DNA of 64,000 bases, taken from the NCBI GenBank assembly GCA_013415865.1, contig CP058896.1, positions 764,921 to 828,920 on the forward strand, given 5' to 3'. Under the pieces are notes generated by a model, which worked only from the letters and a program-made list of their open reading frames with translations, did not search any database and had not been told where the DNA came from. Below, piece by piece: positions 17,570 through 26,678 of the stretch. The stretch comes from Methanomassiliicoccales archaeon (GTDB taxonomy: Archaea; Thermoplasmatota; Thermoplasmata; Methanomassiliicoccales; UBA472). The position numbers and the translations under genes were made by a program. Position 1 is the stretch's first letter, and each line of letters opens with the position of its first letter.

Positions 17570-18364
17570 ATGCCAAAACGCTTTCAGGAGGGGAAGCGTC
17601 TCGAACACCATCTCGAGTCCCTCCGTCTTTTCCGCTCCGAGGAGAGTTCTGAGGAGACCAGGAAGGTCCTCGACGAGGTCTTCGACCAGCGCACCATGCT
17701 CGCCATCTATAAGTTCATGACAGGCGGGCTCATCGACCATCTTGATTTCCCGATCTCGACCGGCAAGGAGGGGAACGTCTTCCGGGCCACGACGCCCGAG
17801 GGCGGTCATGTTGTGCTGAAGATCTACAGGATCAACACCGCCACATTCCATTCGATATCAAAATATATCGAGGGGGACCCTCGGTTCAAAGGGCTTAAGG
17901 GCTCGCACCGCAAGCTCATCTACGCATGGTGCACGAAGGAGTTCAAGAACCTGACAAGGATGCTCGATGCTGGCATCAGGGTGCCTGAGCCGTATGACTT
18001 TCACGAGAACATTTTGCTCATGGAATATATCGGCAGCGAGGAGCGACCTGCCCCTGCCCTTAGGAGCGTTGAGCTTTCCCCCGATGTGGCAAATGAGTTC
18101 TATGATGAGGTCCTCAAGTTCATCAAGGCAGCATACAGGAAGGCCGGCCTTGTCCATGGGGACCTGAGCGAATATAACATCCTTGTGCATGAGGGGCATC
18201 CGTGGATAATTGATTGCGGTCAGGCCGTGACGACCGACCATCCGAACGCTGACGAGCTCCTGTTGAGGGACGTAAAGAACATCAACCGATACTTCCGTTC
18301 TTTGGACGTAAAGGTAAAGAGCGATGAGGAAATCATGCGGACCGTCAAAGGTGTGATAAAATGA
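17570..18364 (+). CDS. rio1: RIO1-type serine/threonine protein kinase
   Basis: A 264-residue RIO1 kinase. Residues about 50-85 hold the degenerate P-loop (STGKEGNVFRA) and the ATP-binding Lys (VVLKIYR). The catalytic loop VHGDLSEYNIL and the metal-binding IIDCGQAV are intact, and RIO-specific DPRFKG follows the Lys region. RIO1 acts in late maturation of the small ribosomal subunit. Its stop overlaps the start of the KH gene (ATGA), consistent with joint function in 16S rRNA processing. Confidence 0.95.
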   Translation: MPKRFQEGKRLEHHLESLRLFRSEESSEETRKVLDEVFDQRTMLAIYKFMTGGLIDHLDFPISTGKEGNVFRATTPEGGHVVLKIYRINTATFHSISKYIEGDPRFKGLKGSHRKLIYAWCTKEFKNLTRMLDAGIRVPEPYDFHENILLMEYIGSEERPAPALRSVELSPDVANEFYDEVLKFIKAAYRKAGLVHGDLSEYNILVHEGHPWIIDCGQAVTTDHPNADELLLRDVKNINRYFRSLDVKVKSDEEIMRTVKGVIK

Positions 18365-18903
18365 AGGGCGCCCGTATACCCAAAGAAAGGATCGGAGTGC
18401 TGATAGGCAAAGGGGGCGAGACGAAGGCCTACATTGAAGAAAGGGCTAAGGTCAGGCTCTCGATCGACGCCGAGGGGGAGGTGCTCATCGACGATTCCAA
18501 GATCGAGGACCCTTTGATACAGTTCAAGATAGTCGACATCGTCCGTGCCATAGGAAGGGGCTTCTCTCCTCAACATGCCTACAGGCTGTTCGATGATGAT
18601 GAGTACTTCGAGCTCATCGACATCGACGAGTATGTCGGGAAGAAGCCAGACCAGCTGGCCAGGGTCAGGGCCAGGGTCATCGGTTCCGGAGGGAAGACCA
18701 GAAGGCTCATCGAGAACCTGACCGGCGTCAATATTTCCGTCTACGGCGACACCGTTGGCATCATCGGGAACAGCGTCCAGATGCCAATAGCAAGGACTGC
18801 GGTCGACATGTTGTTGAGAGGCAGCGAGCACTCCACCGTCTACAGCTATCTTGAGAGGAACAGGAGGACGTTGAGGATAGCCGAGATGGGGTTTGAACCC
18901 TGA
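18361..18903 (+). CDS. KH-domain RNA-binding protein (Dim2/Krr1-like)
   Basis: A 180-residue protein with two KH domains. The first has IPKERIGVLIGKGGETKAYI (GxxG = GKGG). The second, from about residue 95, has VRARVIGSGGKTRRLIENLT. Archaeal homologues of Dim2/Pno1 bind the 3' end region of 16S rRNA during maturation. Overlap with the RIO1 gene and position after aIF1A reproduce the common archaeal order. Confidence 0.92.
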   Translation: MKGARIPKERIGVLIGKGGETKAYIEERAKVRLSIDAEGEVLIDDSKIEDPLIQFKIVDIVRAIGRGFSPQHAYRLFDDDEYFELIDIDEYVGKKPDQLARVRARVIGSGGKTRRLIENLTGVNISVYGDTVGIIGNSVQMPIARTAVDMLLRGSEHSTVYSYLERNRRTLRIAEMGFEP

Positions 18904-18966
18904 ACTTACCGATATTCGTCGCAGATACTTCGGACAAAAGATAAAAAATAAGGGGTTTGAGGGGGG

Positions 18967-20460
18967 TCACTTTTTATCATAATATTTCGACCAGTCGTTC
19001 TCATCCTTTTTGGCCTTTGAATCAAAGGTCCCTGGTCCGTTCCTGCCTTTCCTCCTCGTGAGGGCTATCGCGCCGACCGTGACCCCGCCCGCACAGACCG
19101 CACCTAGGATTATCAGGCCGATGTTCTCGCTCAGGAACGAGCCTCCCTCAACAGGGAGATTGGACGATGACACAAGGTCGGTCGTGGCCTCCGTCGATAT
19201 CGACGGGTCCTGGACGATCGACCCCCCAGCGGGGAATGACATGCCCATCAGAGCGATGAATCCTGTGAACGAGCTGCCCCTGAAGTTCATGGCGGCAATC
19301 GGTCTGCCCGCAACGACCTGTGCCCTCACCTGCTCCTCTTCACCGTTCACCATGGTGGTCTGGACCCATTCAAACCTTGCTATGTCCGTGCTCTGTCCCC
19401 GGAATGTGAGCATGTTCGTGTTCAACGCCTGCTGCTGGATGCTCACGGGGCCCGTCGTCCCGTTCATCGGCTCATCCCATCCGTTCGCCCACATGGAACC
19501 CTCTTCGCCCATGGAAGCGATCATATGTCTGAGCTGCCAGGTATTGATGTTCGGTACATCATTGGCAGGAATATGATTGGCCACTATCAGGCCGTATTCC
19601 ATCAATAACATCGGCGCTTCATTGGATGGGTCTAGGTCCCATCCCTCGATGTCCTTGTCCCACTTGACATCATATCTTGTTATGTTCCCGCTGAACTGCG
19701 CGGTCTCGCGCAGCTGCACCTTGTTGATGTATCCAGAGTTCCTCAGTGTCACCTCATATTGCGGAACGGATATATCATCGGAGTGTTCCGTTGCTACCCT
19801 CAGGTTGAAGGTGAGGTTGACCTTGTCAAGGACCCCGTTCCCAACGTTGGTATCGACCCCATTGGAGAGGGCCTGATACGGCAGACCATAGGCCGTCAGA
19901 CTGAACGTCCATATGATGGTCCCATTGTCCTCAGAATTTTCGACCTCGGACCTCTCCCATGCCGTCGAGAGGTCGACCCGCTTGACCAGTTCGTCCTGGC
20001 CCCCGCTGACAGGCTGATAGCTGCTGAACGAGCCGGTGTCCGGGTTAAACATCCTGGTGTAGCTGGCCACCCCGTTCCCGTTCCCATCATCGAACTCGAA
20101 TATGCTGTCAAGCTTTACCGCTTGGATGGTATAGACCTTGACAAGCTTCTCCTTTGCCAACGTCACTCCTTGGGCATTGATGAACGTTGCCGAGCCCACA
20201 TATCTCGACATCAAGGTGACAAGATATATGTCGTTTGGACTATCCTCTGTCCCCCAGATCACCCCAAACCGTGCATCGTCCCCGAAACGCACATAGAAAT
20301 AGTCCCCTCCACCCAGGTCTGTGGTGGTCCCTGTCTCCACTTCGATCTCTGAGCTCATGCCTACCGGTCCTTCGGACGCTGCGGGGACCGATAGAAAGCT
20401 CACGCAGAGCAAGGCCATAATGCCTATTATGATCACGTGGTCGGTCTTCATTTTAAACAC
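18967..20460 (-). CDS. Secreted, C-terminally anchored protein of unknown function
   Basis: A 497-residue protein with an N-terminal signal segment (IIIGIMALLCVSFLSVPAAS). A long extracellular portion is rich in Asn, Thr, Ser and Asp (several N-x-S/T sequons). One C-terminal membrane helix (about residues 446-467, GLIILGAVCAGGVTVGAIAL) precedes a basic tail RRKGRNG. This is the layout of an envelope protein held by its C-terminus outside the cell. I recognise no domain. It is divergent from the STAND regulator gene (131-nt gap), which might control it (inference). Confidence 0.78.
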   Translation of the reverse strand: MFKMKTDHVIIIGIMALLCVSFLSVPAASEGPVGMSSEIEVETGTTTDLGGGDYFYVRFGDDARFGVIWGTEDSPNDIYLVTLMSRYVGSATFINAQGVTLAKEKLVKVYTIQAVKLDSIFEFDDGNGNGVASYTRMFNPDTGSFSSYQPVSGGQDELVKRVDLSTAWERSEVENSEDNGTIIWTFSLTAYGLPYQALSNGVDTNVGNGVLDKVNLTFNLRVATEHSDDISVPQYEVTLRNSGYINKVQLRETAQFSGNITRYDVKWDKDIEGWDLDPSNEAPMLLMEYGLIVANHIPANDVPNINTWQLRHMIASMGEEGSMWANGWDEPMNGTTGPVSIQQQALNTNMLTFRGQSTDIARFEWVQTTMVNGEEEQVRAQVVAGRPIAAMNFRGSSFTGFIALMGMSFPAGGSIVQDPSISTEATTDLVSSSNLPVEGGSFLSENIGLIILGAVCAGGVTVGAIALTRRKGRNGPGTFDSKAKKDENDWSKYYDKK

Positions 20461-20590
20461 CTGTTTAGGACCACCGACAAAGAGGGTATAATAACGTCAT
20501 CGGTCCTTTCGCCTTATTTTCATCATCTAACATCTTTTCATCATCGTACCAATAGAAAAAACAAATGAACGGGATACGTTATTCATCCCA

Positions 20591-23368
20591 ATGGTCCAGA
20601 CCTTCTCCCAGAGCGAAAGGGTCCTCCTCCTATTGCTCGAGCATGATCTCATACGTTCGCCAGAGGCCCCCTTCGTCCTCTGCCAAGAGGGGATGGCTGA
20701 AAAGCTCGGTATGCAAATCCAGAATATGTCCAGGACCCTCATGAAAATGCAAAAGGAGGGTCTGATAATCGAGAGGCTGGCCCATGTCAGCGGTGTCGGT
20801 CGGAGAAGGAAGGTCTACCAGTTGACAGAGGTCGGTAGGACGGCAGCCTCGACCGTGAGGGATACTGTCCTCCGGTCCAACGTGGTTGTCCAGGAAGGCC
20901 CTACATCGAGGTCGATGTCTGTCTCGGACCTCATTTCATATCTTAGGGACGCGGGGCAGACGATGTCTTTGCTGGAAGCCGCTGATCATGTCGCAAAAGG
21001 TAGATTGGTCATAGACGACCTGCGGTCCGGGAGGAACAGGTCCGGAAGTAAATGTCCTTCCCTGTCGATAGGAAAGCCAGATCCTGTCGAGGTCGTAGGA
21101 AGGGAGGACGAACTGGCCAAATTGGAATCGTTCCTGTACGACCAAGGGGTCAGATGTGTCTTGGTCTGGGGGCTCCCTGGCATGGGGAAGACCACCCTCG
21201 GCATGGCATTGTTCGAACGATGCCGGGGAAGATTCCCCTTGTTCTGGTATACGATCAGGGGATTCGATTCGGAGACAGATATACTGACCCCATTATGGAG
21301 TGTGCTCAGGGAATCTGGTGTGCATGTTGGCCCAAACAGTTCCGCCGATGAGATGGCGAAACTGTTCGGGCAGTTATGTTCAGAACTTTCAAAGTGGAAG
21401 GGCGTCATCTTCATCGATGATGCGCATAAGGCCAATGAAAGGGCCAATACAGCGATCAACCTCTTGATAGAGGCCTGCAGGTCCCAGGTCGGGACCAGGC
21501 TTATATTGATCTCAAGGACCATGACCAGACCTTTTATTCAAGATCACGATGGGATGGTGGCATTGGAGCTCCAAGGTCTGAGACCTCGTGATGCGGAGGA
21601 GCTCGCCAGACGGACCGGTGCGGAGAGGGCAGATGTCGTCCTTGAAAGAACGAAGGGCAACCCTCTGCTTATCCAGATAGCCGCCAGAGGAGGTCAGGTG
21701 AACGGGGTAAGGACGGCTGCAGACTATGTCGATGACCTATGGGCGAGCCTGAACGAGGTGGAAAGACGCGCCCTGAAGGTCCTGGCCATCTATAGGGACT
21801 TTGTTCCCCTTTCGGCCCTGAACATCGCGGCGGAGGTGATATTCGGGCTCAGGTCAAAGGGGATAGTTCAGAAAATGGAGGACCGGATCATGCTTCACGA
21901 CCTTGTCAGGAACAGAGTGCTGGACCTCCTGACCGATGATGAAAGAAGGGCCGGTCATTCTCTTGCGGGTCATTATTACTTGGGACAAGGCGGCGAGCTC
22001 ATCTTTGAGGGTCTGTACCATCTTGGCCAGACCGGGGATGAGAGCGCCTTCATCGATGTGTTGGCCGAGCAATGGGAGAAGCTGGTCGAAAGGCCTGATG
22101 AGCTCCTGGCCATCATAGATGGGGTGAGGCTGCCCGAACGCTCACCTGCTCTGCTGTATTGGAGGTCCAGGACATTGACGGCCCTTGAAAGATATGATGA
22201 GGCGGAGACCGGGCTTGAAAAGGTCCTTGCCTCGATCATGACCGGCCCAGAGCTAAAGGCCAAGACCCTCGAGGCGTTGGCCGAAGTCCATCACTTGGTC
22301 GATGAGCTGGACCAAGCATTGTCCAGGCATAAAGAGGCGCTGGAGCTCTATAAGATGAACGGGGACCGCAGATCGCAGGCGAGGGAGCTTTTGAACATCG
22401 GACGGATATATAGGATAAGGGGCGACTTCGAGAACGCCCTTGCCACATATGACATGGCATCAGATGTTATGCCGGATGACAAGAAGCTCGCTGCCCTTCT
22501 GTCGAACAACAGAGGTATGGTATTTTGGAGCTGGGGGAAACTGGACGAGGCAGAGAAGGAGTTCCGAGAGGCTGCAAAGAAGGCCAGGGAGATAAGGGAC
22601 CTCAGGTCCGAGGGGATGGCCCTTACGAACTTGGCCGAGATGTACCAGGAGTCGCTGAGACATGAGGAGATGCTCCTTGCTTTGAAGGACGCCTCTGACG
22701 CTTTCATTCGGTCAGGGGACCTTGACCATTATGCTGAATGTGAAGTAATGATCGCATCGCATTTGGCCAACATTGGGAAGGACCAGGAGGCCTTGACAAA
22801 GATAGAGGAGGCCATCATCAAGACACCGGGCCACATATTGACGACCGGTCATTCAACGGCCAAGGCCAGATTGTATCTTGCCGCGATGAGGGTCCTCCGG
22901 GAGATGGGCAGACCTAAGGAGACCATCGAAAAGGGAAGAACTGCGGAGAGGTTGCGCCACATGGAACCGGATGTTGCCGCACGTATCGACCTTGAGATGG
23001 CCCTGGCCTATGCGGAGATCGGTGACCTGGACCGAGCGATAGAACTCCTGGATAGGGCTTCGATGAGGTTAAGGGAGATAAGGGACGAGGTCGGGCTCAC
23101 CCTTGTCCTCATCGAGAAGGGAGAGCTCGAAGAGCGTAAAGGCGACCTAGAAAAAGCGACCAAGCTCTACAAGGAGGCGGCATGGAGGGCAGAGGGAACA
23201 AAAGATATGCTCGGACTTGCCACATCCCTTGAGTACCTTTCCTATATCTCAGAGGGGGAGGAGGGCGCAAAGGCCGGTGCTAGGGCGGCCGATATCTATA
23301 AGAAATTGGGAATGCTGGACAGGGCCCTCCGGTTGCAAAGAGGACAGCACCCCGTCCCTGAGACCTGA
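20591..23368 (+). CDS. STAND-type ATPase regulator: winged helix + NB-ARC-like + TPR
   Basis: A 925-residue multidomain protein. Residues about 1-90 form a winged-helix domain (EGMAEKLGMQIQNMSRTL as recognition region). After a linker, a P-loop NTPase begins near residue 175 with VGREDELAKLESF. Walker A is GLPGMGKTTL (about 193), Walker B is VIFIDDAHK (about 274), and sensor-like LILISRT and the GLRPRDAEELARR segment follow. From about 500 to the end are repeated helical pairs of TPR type (ERYDEAETGLEKVL, GDFENALATYDM, GKLDEAEKEF, GDLDRAIELLD, GDLEKATKLYKEA). This is the layout of MalT/AfsR-like signal-dependent regulators: the TPRs sense a ligand and ATP drives oligomerisation. Target and ligand are unknown. 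Confidence 0.85.
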   Translation: MVQTFSQSERVLLLLLEHDLIRSPEAPFVLCQEGMAEKLGMQIQNMSRTLMKMQKEGLIIERLAHVSGVGRRRKVYQLTEVGRTAASTVRDTVLRSNVVVQEGPTSRSMSVSDLISYLRDAGQTMSLLEAADHVAKGRLVIDDLRSGRNRSGSKCPSLSIGKPDPVEVVGREDELAKLESFLYDQGVRCVLVWGLPGMGKTTLGMALFERCRGRFPLFWYTIRGFDSETDILTPLWSVLRESGVHVGPNSSADEMAKLFGQLCSELSKWKGVIFIDDAHKANERANTAINLLIEACRSQVGTRLILISRTMTRPFIQDHDGMVALELQGLRPRDAEELARRTGAERADVVLERTKGNPLLIQIAARGGQVNGVRTAADYVDDLWASLNEVERRALKVLAIYRDFVPLSALNIAAEVIFGLRSKGIVQKMEDRIMLHDLVRNRVLDLLTDDERRAGHSLAGHYYLGQGGELIFEGLYHLGQTGDESAFIDVLAEQWEKLVERPDELLAIIDGVRLPERSPALLYWRSRTLTALERYDEAETGLEKVLASIMTGPELKAKTLEALAEVHHLVDELDQALSRHKEALELYKMNGDRRSQARELLNIGRIYRIRGDFENALATYDMASDVMPDDKKLAALLSNNRGMVFWSWGKLDEAEKEFREAAKKAREIRDLRSEGMALTNLAEMYQESLRHEEMLLALKDASDAFIRSGDLDHYAECEVMIASHLANIGKDQEALTKIEEAIIKTPGHILTTGHSTAKARLYLAAMRVLREMGRPKETIEKGRTAERLRHMEPDVAARIDLEMALAYAEIGDLDRAIELLDRASMRLREIRDEVGLTLVLIEKGELEERKGDLEKATKLYKEAAWRAEGTKDMLGLATSLEYLSYISEGEEGAKAGARAADIYKKLGMLDRALRLQRGQHPVPET

Positions 23369-23393
23369 CCTTTGGTCGTTGAAGGAGGACTGA

Positions 23394-23405
23394 TAAAGTT
23401 TTTAT
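23394..23405 (+). promoter_or_regulatory. TATA-like element before pus10
   Basis: TAAAGTTTTTAT lies about 25-35 nt before ATG 23429, the right distance for an archaeal promoter with a very short leader. It also argues that in-frame codons upstream (from TTG 23372) are not translated. Confidence 0.5.
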
Positions 23406-23428
23406 CGTCCCCCGTGTTCGCTCGCTCG

Positions 23429-24667
23429 ATGAACCCCCTGACAGAAAGGGCCGACAAGGTCTTGGCACGTTATGACCTGTGCGATCATTGTCTAGGCCGT
23501 CTATTCGCCAGGGTCAGCACCGGACTGACGAACGACGTCAGGGGCGTGTCGTTGAGGATGGCCCTCAACCTTGAACGGTCGCTTGAAGGGGCCAGGCCAT
23601 ACCTTCATTCGAAATGCTACGTCTGCGAGGATATCTTCTCCTCGGTCCCTCGTTTCGCACAGGCGGCGGCAAAGGCATTGGAGCATATCGAGTTCGGTAA
23701 CTTCCTGGTCGGAACAAGGGTAGATCCCAATATATCCGAAAGGGAGGAACAGATGTGGTCCATCGTCGGCCAGGAGATGGCAGAGCCTATAAAGGCAGAG
23801 CTGAACCAGGAGATCGGTAAAGAGCTTGAGAGGCTCGTATCGAGACCTGTGGAGTTCAAGACCCCTGATGTGGTGGCGCTCGTCGATACCAGGTTCGCCC
23901 ATGTGGAGGTGGACATCGCGCCGCTCTTTGTCTACGGTCGGTATCTGAAATTCTCCAGGGAGATCCCTCAGACCTATTGGCCATGCCGTTCCTGCAGAGG
24001 AAAAGGATGCACGAGATGCGACGGGACAGGGAAGCAGTATCAGACCAGCGTCCAAGAGATCATCGGCGGACCGATACTAAGGGCCGCCGAGGGAAAAGAG
24101 CATTTCCTCCACGGCATGGGCCGCGAGGACATCGATGCCCGGATGCTCGGTACTGGCCGTCCCTTCGTCATCGAGATCAGGGAGCCGATGAAACGGTCCG
24201 TCGACCTGGCTTCGTTGGAACGTGAGATCAATGAGCTAGGGAGGGGCCAGGTACAGGTGAGAGGTCTTAGGTTCAGCTCGCGCGAGGAGGTGCGGCGTAT
24301 CAAGCTCGCGTCTCCTGACAAGGCCTATCGCGTTGTGATCTCCCATCATGGCAAAGTTAATAAGCAGAGAGTCATTGAGGTTCTCCACACAATCGACCGC
24401 ACCTGCATTAGCCAGCAGACGCCATCGAGGGTACAGCATCGCCGGGCGGACCTAGACCGGCAAAAGGTGATCATCTCGGCCGAGCTTGAGGATCTCGGGG
24501 AGGACACGATGACCATCTTCCTCCGCACGCAGTCCGGGACCTACGTCAAGGAGTTCGTGCATGGGGACAACGGAAGGACGAGACCCTCCCTCTCAGAGAT
24601 GCTGGGGACCCCGTTGGAAGTGTTGGCTTTGGACGTGGTAGAGATCAACGATATCATCGAGGGATAA
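23429..24667 (+). CDS. pus10: tRNA pseudouridine synthase Pus10
   Basis: A 412-residue Pus10, the archaeal enzyme that makes pseudouridine 54 and 55 in tRNA. The N-terminal zinc/THUMP part has CDHCLGRLF and CYVCEDIF. A middle zinc-knuckle-like stretch reads CRSCRGKGCTRCDGTGK. The catalytic block GREDIDARMLGTGRPF contains the active-site Asp, and the C-terminal TYVKEFVHGDNGRTRP is typical. I take ATG 23429 because a TATA element lies just upstream. It heads a tight cluster with L21e, RpoF, DUF655 and KsgA. Confidence 0.95.
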   Translation: MNPLTERADKVLARYDLCDHCLGRLFARVSTGLTNDVRGVSLRMALNLERSLEGARPYLHSKCYVCEDIFSSVPRFAQAAAKALEHIEFGNFLVGTRVDPNISEREEQMWSIVGQEMAEPIKAELNQEIGKELERLVSRPVEFKTPDVVALVDTRFAHVEVDIAPLFVYGRYLKFSREIPQTYWPCRSCRGKGCTRCDGTGKQYQTSVQEIIGGPILRAAEGKEHFLHGMGREDIDARMLGTGRPFVIEIREPMKRSVDLASLEREINELGRGQVQVRGLRFSSREEVRRIKLASPDKAYRVVISHHGKVNKQRVIEVLHTIDRTCISQQTPSRVQHRRADLDRQKVIISAELEDLGEDTMTIFLRTQSGTYVKEFVHGDNGRTRPSLSEMLGTPLEVLALDVVEINDIIEG

Positions 24668-24669
24668 AT

Positions 24670-24966
24670 ATGGTGAAACCGTCACACGGATTGAGGCGAA
24701 GGGGAAGGAACATCCTTAGGAAGACCCCGCGTAACCGCGGGCTGTCCCCCATCACTCATGAGTTCCAGATGTTCGAGACCGGGGAGAAGGCCAACATCTT
24801 CATAGACCCCAGCGTCCACCATGGCGCCCCGCATCTGCGCTTCCATGGCAAGACCGGGACCGTCGTCGGGCAGCAGGGAAGGGCCTTCGTGCTTGAGGTC
24901 AAGGATGGTAACAAGATAAAGATAGTCTGTTGCCGCCCAGAGCATCTCAGGAAGAACAACGCTTAA
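24670..24966 (+). CDS. rpl21e: Ribosomal protein L21e
   Basis: A 98-residue L21e. It starts MVKPSHGLRRRGRNILRK and contains the KOW-like fold region GKTGTVVGQQGRAFVLEV near the C-terminus. Length and basic N-terminus match the archaeal family, a large-subunit protein absent from bacteria. The ATG lies 2 nt after the pus10 stop. Confidence 0.97.
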   Translation: MVKPSHGLRRRGRNILRKTPRNRGLSPITHEFQMFETGEKANIFIDPSVHHGAPHLRFHGKTGTVVGQQGRAFVLEVKDGNKIKIVCCRPEHLRKNNA

Positions 24967-24977
24967 AGGTGTTCGAG

Positions 24978-25298
24978 ATGAGCGAGGAGCGCTATGTCTC
25001 CTTGGCGGAGGTCAAGGAGATGCTTGAGACCGAACTTAAGCAGAGGGAGCTCACCCCAGAGCAGAAGCTTTCCCTCGACCATGCGACAAAGTTCGCGAAG
25101 ATCGATGCGAAGCGGGCAAAGAAGCTCAATGAGGAGCTATGCAAGATAGACTTCATCACTCCGGCCATAGCAGTGAAGATAGTAGACCTCATGCCGACGC
25201 ACTCAGACGATGTTCGCATACTTTTCACGAAGGAGCGCATGGTCCTCGACAAGAAACAGATTGAACAGATTCTTAAACTGGTCGAGAAATATCTCTAA
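24978..25298 (+). CDS. rpoF: RNA polymerase subunit F (Rpb4 homologue)
   Basis: A 106-residue RpoF. The sequence MSEERYVSLAEVKEMLE, the helical KLSLDHATKFAKIDAKRA and the C-terminal HRDC-like helices (VKIVDLMPTHSDDVRILF) match archaeal Rpb4/F, which forms the polymerase stalk with subunit E. The frame extends upstream into rpl21e, but ATG 24978 has AGGTG at a suitable distance and follows the rpl21e stop by 11 nt. Confidence 0.93.
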   Translation: MSEERYVSLAEVKEMLETELKQRELTPEQKLSLDHATKFAKIDAKRAKKLNEELCKIDFITPAIAVKIVDLMPTHSDDVRILFTKERMVLDKKQIEQILKLVEKYL

Positions 25299-25313
25299 GG
25301 CTGGTGTTTGACC

Positions 25314-25862
25314 TTGGAAGATTACGCGCACATCCTAGATTTCCTGCCGCAAGGCTCCATACAGGACAAATCCTACAGACGAGAGCCGGTGGCATATGCA
25401 CTGGGCAGCGAGGAGTTCAAGCTCTTCGAGCTTGTGCCCAAGCACGATGCGGTCATCAACATAGGGGACCGTGTCTACATTGGAAAGGAAGCGGAGAAGC
25501 GCGATAAGATCCTTCACGTGAAGAGGCGAGTGTCCTTCGAGGAGCTGTCGGCGGCCGCACAGTCAGAACTGCCATTTGTCATCGCCGAGATAGTGAAGAT
25601 GGAGGAGCCCAGGTTCGTCAGGTTCTTCAACGAGTCCCAGCCCATAACGATACGCCAGCATATGCTCGAGCTGCTCCCGGGCCTTGGAAAGAAGACCATG
25701 ATGGCCATACTTGACGAGAGAAAGAAGGGGCCGTTCACGAGCTTCGAGGACCTCGCAAAAAGGGTGCCTTCGCTCAAACATCCTGAGAAGGTCATAACAA
25801 ACCGGATAATGATGGAGCTGAACGACCCCCATCAGAAGTACCGCATCTTCGTCTCCAGATGA
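25314..25862 (+). CDS. DUF655 family RNA/DNA-binding protein
   Basis: An approximately 182-residue DUF655 protein. An OB-like N-terminal half (EEFKLFELVPKHDAVINIGD...VYIG) is followed by a helix-hairpin-helix region (LELLPGLGKKTMMAILDERK, then FTSFEDLAKRV). The family is archaeal, uncharacterised, and regularly found between rpoF and ksgA as here, which hints at a role in rRNA or tRNA metabolism (inference). The start is uncertain: TTG 25314 has GGTG 7 nt upstream and gives the usual MEDYA-like N-terminus; TTG 25308 is two codons earlier. Confidence 0.88.
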   Translation: MEDYAHILDFLPQGSIQDKSYRREPVAYALGSEEFKLFELVPKHDAVINIGDRVYIGKEAEKRDKILHVKRRVSFEELSAAAQSELPFVIAEIVKMEEPRFVRFFNESQPITIRQHMLELLPGLGKKTMMAILDERKKGPFTSFEDLAKRVPSLKHPEKVITNRIMMELNDPHQKYRIFVSR

Positions 25863-25868
25863 GGGCGC

Positions 25869-26678
25869 ATGAGGCCTGCGGATATCAAGGCCACCTTGGC
25901 CTCTCTTTATTTGACCCCGACGAAAGGTAAAGGTCAAAATTTTCTTACCGACGACAGTGTGGCTGATAAAGAGGTAGGGTATCTCCAGGCCGAGGATGGG
26001 GATGTGGTCCTTGAGGTAGGGCCAGGCCTGGGCATCCTGACAGAGCGCCTGGTGAAGATGCCGGTGGACCTGAAGCTCATCGAGCTGGACAGGGCGCTCC
26101 TGCCATACCTTCAGCAAAGGTTCGGCAAGACGACCGAGATCATAGGCGGGGATGCGCTGAAGGTGGTCTGGCCACATTTTGACAGGTTCATCTCAAACGT
26201 TCCGTACAGCATCTCGTCCCCACTGATCTTCAGACTTCTGGAGCATGATTTCAAGTGCGCAGTGGTCATGGTGCAGAAAGAGTTCGCGGACAGGATGGGG
26301 GCGAGGGCTGACACCGAGGATTATGGAAGGCTTTCTGTCGGCGTCTATTATCGTGCAGAATGCGAGCTGTTGGATGTCGTGAGCAGGAACAGGTTCTGGC
26401 CTGAGCCCGAGGTCGATTCTAGGATCGTCCGTCTGACACCAAGGCCGGCCCCCTTCAAGGTCAATGACGAGGCCCTTTTCTTCAAGCTGGTGGAGATGTT
26501 GTTCAGCCAAAGGAGGAAAAAGATATCCACGGTGCTGAAGAAGGCCAAGATGTTGGAGGGGCACGACATCTCTAGCTTGCCATATCTAGATAAGAGGGTC
26601 GAAGCATTGGCCCCCGAGGAGATCGGGGAATTGGCGAATGCTGTGCATATCTTGAAGTATGATGGAAGGGGGTCGTGA
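25869..26678 (+). CDS. ksgA: 16S rRNA dimethyladenosine transferase (KsgA/Dim1)
   Basis: A 269-residue SAM-dependent enzyme that dimethylates two adjacent adenines in the 3'-terminal hairpin of 16S rRNA. N-terminal KGKGQNFLTD, motif I VVLEVGPGLGILT, the acidic LIELDRALLPYL, and motif IV FISNVPYSISSP (the NLPY-type active-site motif) are present. The C-terminal helical domain contains FSQRRKKISTVLK. It closes the information-processing cluster. The DedA gene overlaps its stop by 4 nt. Confidence 0.95.
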   Translation: MRPADIKATLASLYLTPTKGKGQNFLTDDSVADKEVGYLQAEDGDVVLEVGPGLGILTERLVKMPVDLKLIELDRALLPYLQQRFGKTTEIIGGDALKVVWPHFDRFISNVPYSISSPLIFRLLEHDFKCAVVMVQKEFADRMGARADTEDYGRLSVGVYYRAECELLDVVSRNRFWPEPEVDSRIVRLTPRPAPFKVNDEALFFKLVEMLFSQRRKKISTVLKKAKMLEGHDISSLPYLDKRVEALAPEEIGELANAVHILKYDGRGS

